DNA from: Marinilabiliaceae bacterium JC017
Lineage (GTDB): Bacteria > Bacteroidota > Bacteroidia > Bacteroidales > Marinilabiliaceae
Reading direction: 5' to 3'
DNA: 64,000 nucleotides
Assembly (NCBI GenBank): GCA_004296775.1
Contig: RHGE01000027.1
Location: 1,456 to 65,455 of the forward strand
This document shows positions 63,500 to 64,000 of the stretch, piece by piece (position 1 is the stretch's first letter; every line of letters starts with the position of its first letter). Both the position numbers and the translations under genes were made by a program. The notes beneath the pieces are model-generated. The model saw nothing but the letters and a program-made list of their open reading frames with translations, had not been told where the DNA came from and did no database searches.

Positions 63500-64000
63500 A
63501 TGCAACGAGCCAGTATTAACCTTAAGTATTCTAATTTTTTTGCCGAAACAGCTTTTGAACATTTAATGCAGCACCGCATTCATCAAGTGTTGCTTATTTG
63601 TAGTACCTACGATGCTTTTCTACTGGAAGAAGACGGACGCATTGATGAGCAGATTTTTAATGAATACGTATCGCTCAACCTGCGTTACCCGCCGCATTTT
63701 ATTCATGTGCGAACGGCAGAGAAAGCTTTTGAAGTATTAGCCACAGAACCTATCGATTTGGTGATTACCATGTTGAGTGTGGGGGGTATGGATCCCTTTC
63801 TCATGGCCAAGAAGGTAAAGCATAAATATGCACATATACCCATTGTGGTTTTGACGCCCTTTTCCCGTGAGGTCTCCCTGCGGTTGAGCCGGGAGGATAC
63901 CAGTGCCATTGATTATATCTTTTGCTGGCTGGGTAATGCCGACTTAATCCTGGCCATCATTAAGCTGATTGAGGATGAGATGAATGTGACACATGATGTG
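63500..64000 (+). CDS. Partial paralogue: receiver-like N terminus of a PEP-synthase-like protein
   Basis: From ATG 63500 one frame stays open for 167 codons to the window edge. The N terminus aligns by eye with residues 447-590 of the preceding protein: HQVLLICSTYDAFLLEEDGR against KEILLVATLYDAYAIEREGR, and later IDLVITMLSVGG and IPIVVLTPF. It lacks the triple sensor repeats, so it starts directly at the receiver-like domain, as in the shorter (about 980-residue) Bacteroidota proteins of this type that I recall. It begins 11 bases after the previous stop, so an operon is likely. The C-terminal part, expected to hold the ATP-grasp domain, is off the window. Confidence 0.75.
   Translation, partial: MQRASINLKYSNFFAETAFEHLMQHRIHQVLLICSTYDAFLLEEDGRIDEQIFNEYVSLNLRYPPHFIHVRTAEKAFEVLATEPIDLVITMLSVGGMDPFLMAKKVKHKYAHIPIVVLTPFSREVSLRLSREDTSAIDYIFCWLGNADLILAIIKLIEDEMNVTHDV

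Overview
The window looks like chromosomal DNA from a member of the Bacteroidota, most likely order Bacteroidales or Marinilabiliales. The evidence is the gene content and neighbourhoods (SufBCDS with a DUF59 protein, RprX/RprY-type two-component pair, tatD-ansA, ExbB with a small membrane protein and two ExbD proteins, secG next to groES-groEL, a GSCFA protein, eukaryote-like glycogen enzymes). It is supported by promoters of the Bacteroidota form TTTG-(about 19)-TAnnTTTG and by weak Shine-Dalgarno sites. I cannot name a genus. Coding sequence is moderately AT-rich. I saw no phage, insertion sequence, CRISPR array or integron; most of the window is core genome.

Layout. 1-612: non-coding leader with a hairpin, a 10-bp periodic repeat and the suf promoter. 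613-7628: Fe-S cluster assembly (sufB, C, D, S, E, a DUF59/SufT-like gene) and queG. 8145-12138: aspartate ammonia-lyase, a broken yjbQ-like gene, a lipase-like hydrolase and a GSCFA protein. 12381-21722: glycogen cluster (debranching enzyme, GT4 glycosyltransferase, GH57 protein, small glycogen-binding protein, and a giant fusion of a GT3 glycogen synthase with a GT35 phosphorylase). 21791-24791: purN on the minus strand, then acpP-fabF-rnc. 25028-27270: histidine kinase and response regulator. 27335-35714: mostly minus strand, with lepA, groEL, groES, secG, a TPR-like protein, lptE and a sigma-54 activator; a sugar-nucleotide epimerase lies on the plus strand between them. 35918-37930: branching enzyme, completing the glycogen set away from the main cluster. 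37975-39057: a gene-free stretch packed with several repeat types and a GC-rich structured element. 39082-44214: M23 peptidase, YitT-like protein and leuS on the minus strand. 44457-47487: pectate-lyase-like lipoprotein, tRNA-Arg(CCG) and a purine permease. 47607-48244: a higher-order tandem repeat. 48458-58977: FAD/Fe-S oxidoreductase, glutamate dehydrogenase, tatD, ansA, the ExbB/ExbD operon and a second glutamate dehydrogenase. 59242-64000: a 1415-residue protein with triplicated sensor repeats, receiver-like domains and a PEP-synthase ATP-binding domain, followed by the start of a paralogue cut by the window edge.

How the genes work together. The glycogen genes cover elongation, branching, debranching and phosphorolysis. 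No ADP-glucose pyrophosphorylase gene is visible here, which fits a GT3-type synthase that uses UDP-glucose (inference from family). AspA, AnsA and two glutamate dehydrogenases form an ammonia and amino-acid to fumarate/2-oxoglutarate theme. ExbB/ExbD energise TonB-dependent uptake; LptE and SecG serve the envelope.

The most unusual items are the triplicated-sensor PEP-synthase-like protein with its tandem paralogue, the GC-rich nested-hairpin element at 38802-38938, the 105-bp repeat built from five 21-bp subunits, the GT3-GT35 fusion, and a GH57 protein whose putative catalytic Asp is Asn. All calls are from reading the sequence without database searches.
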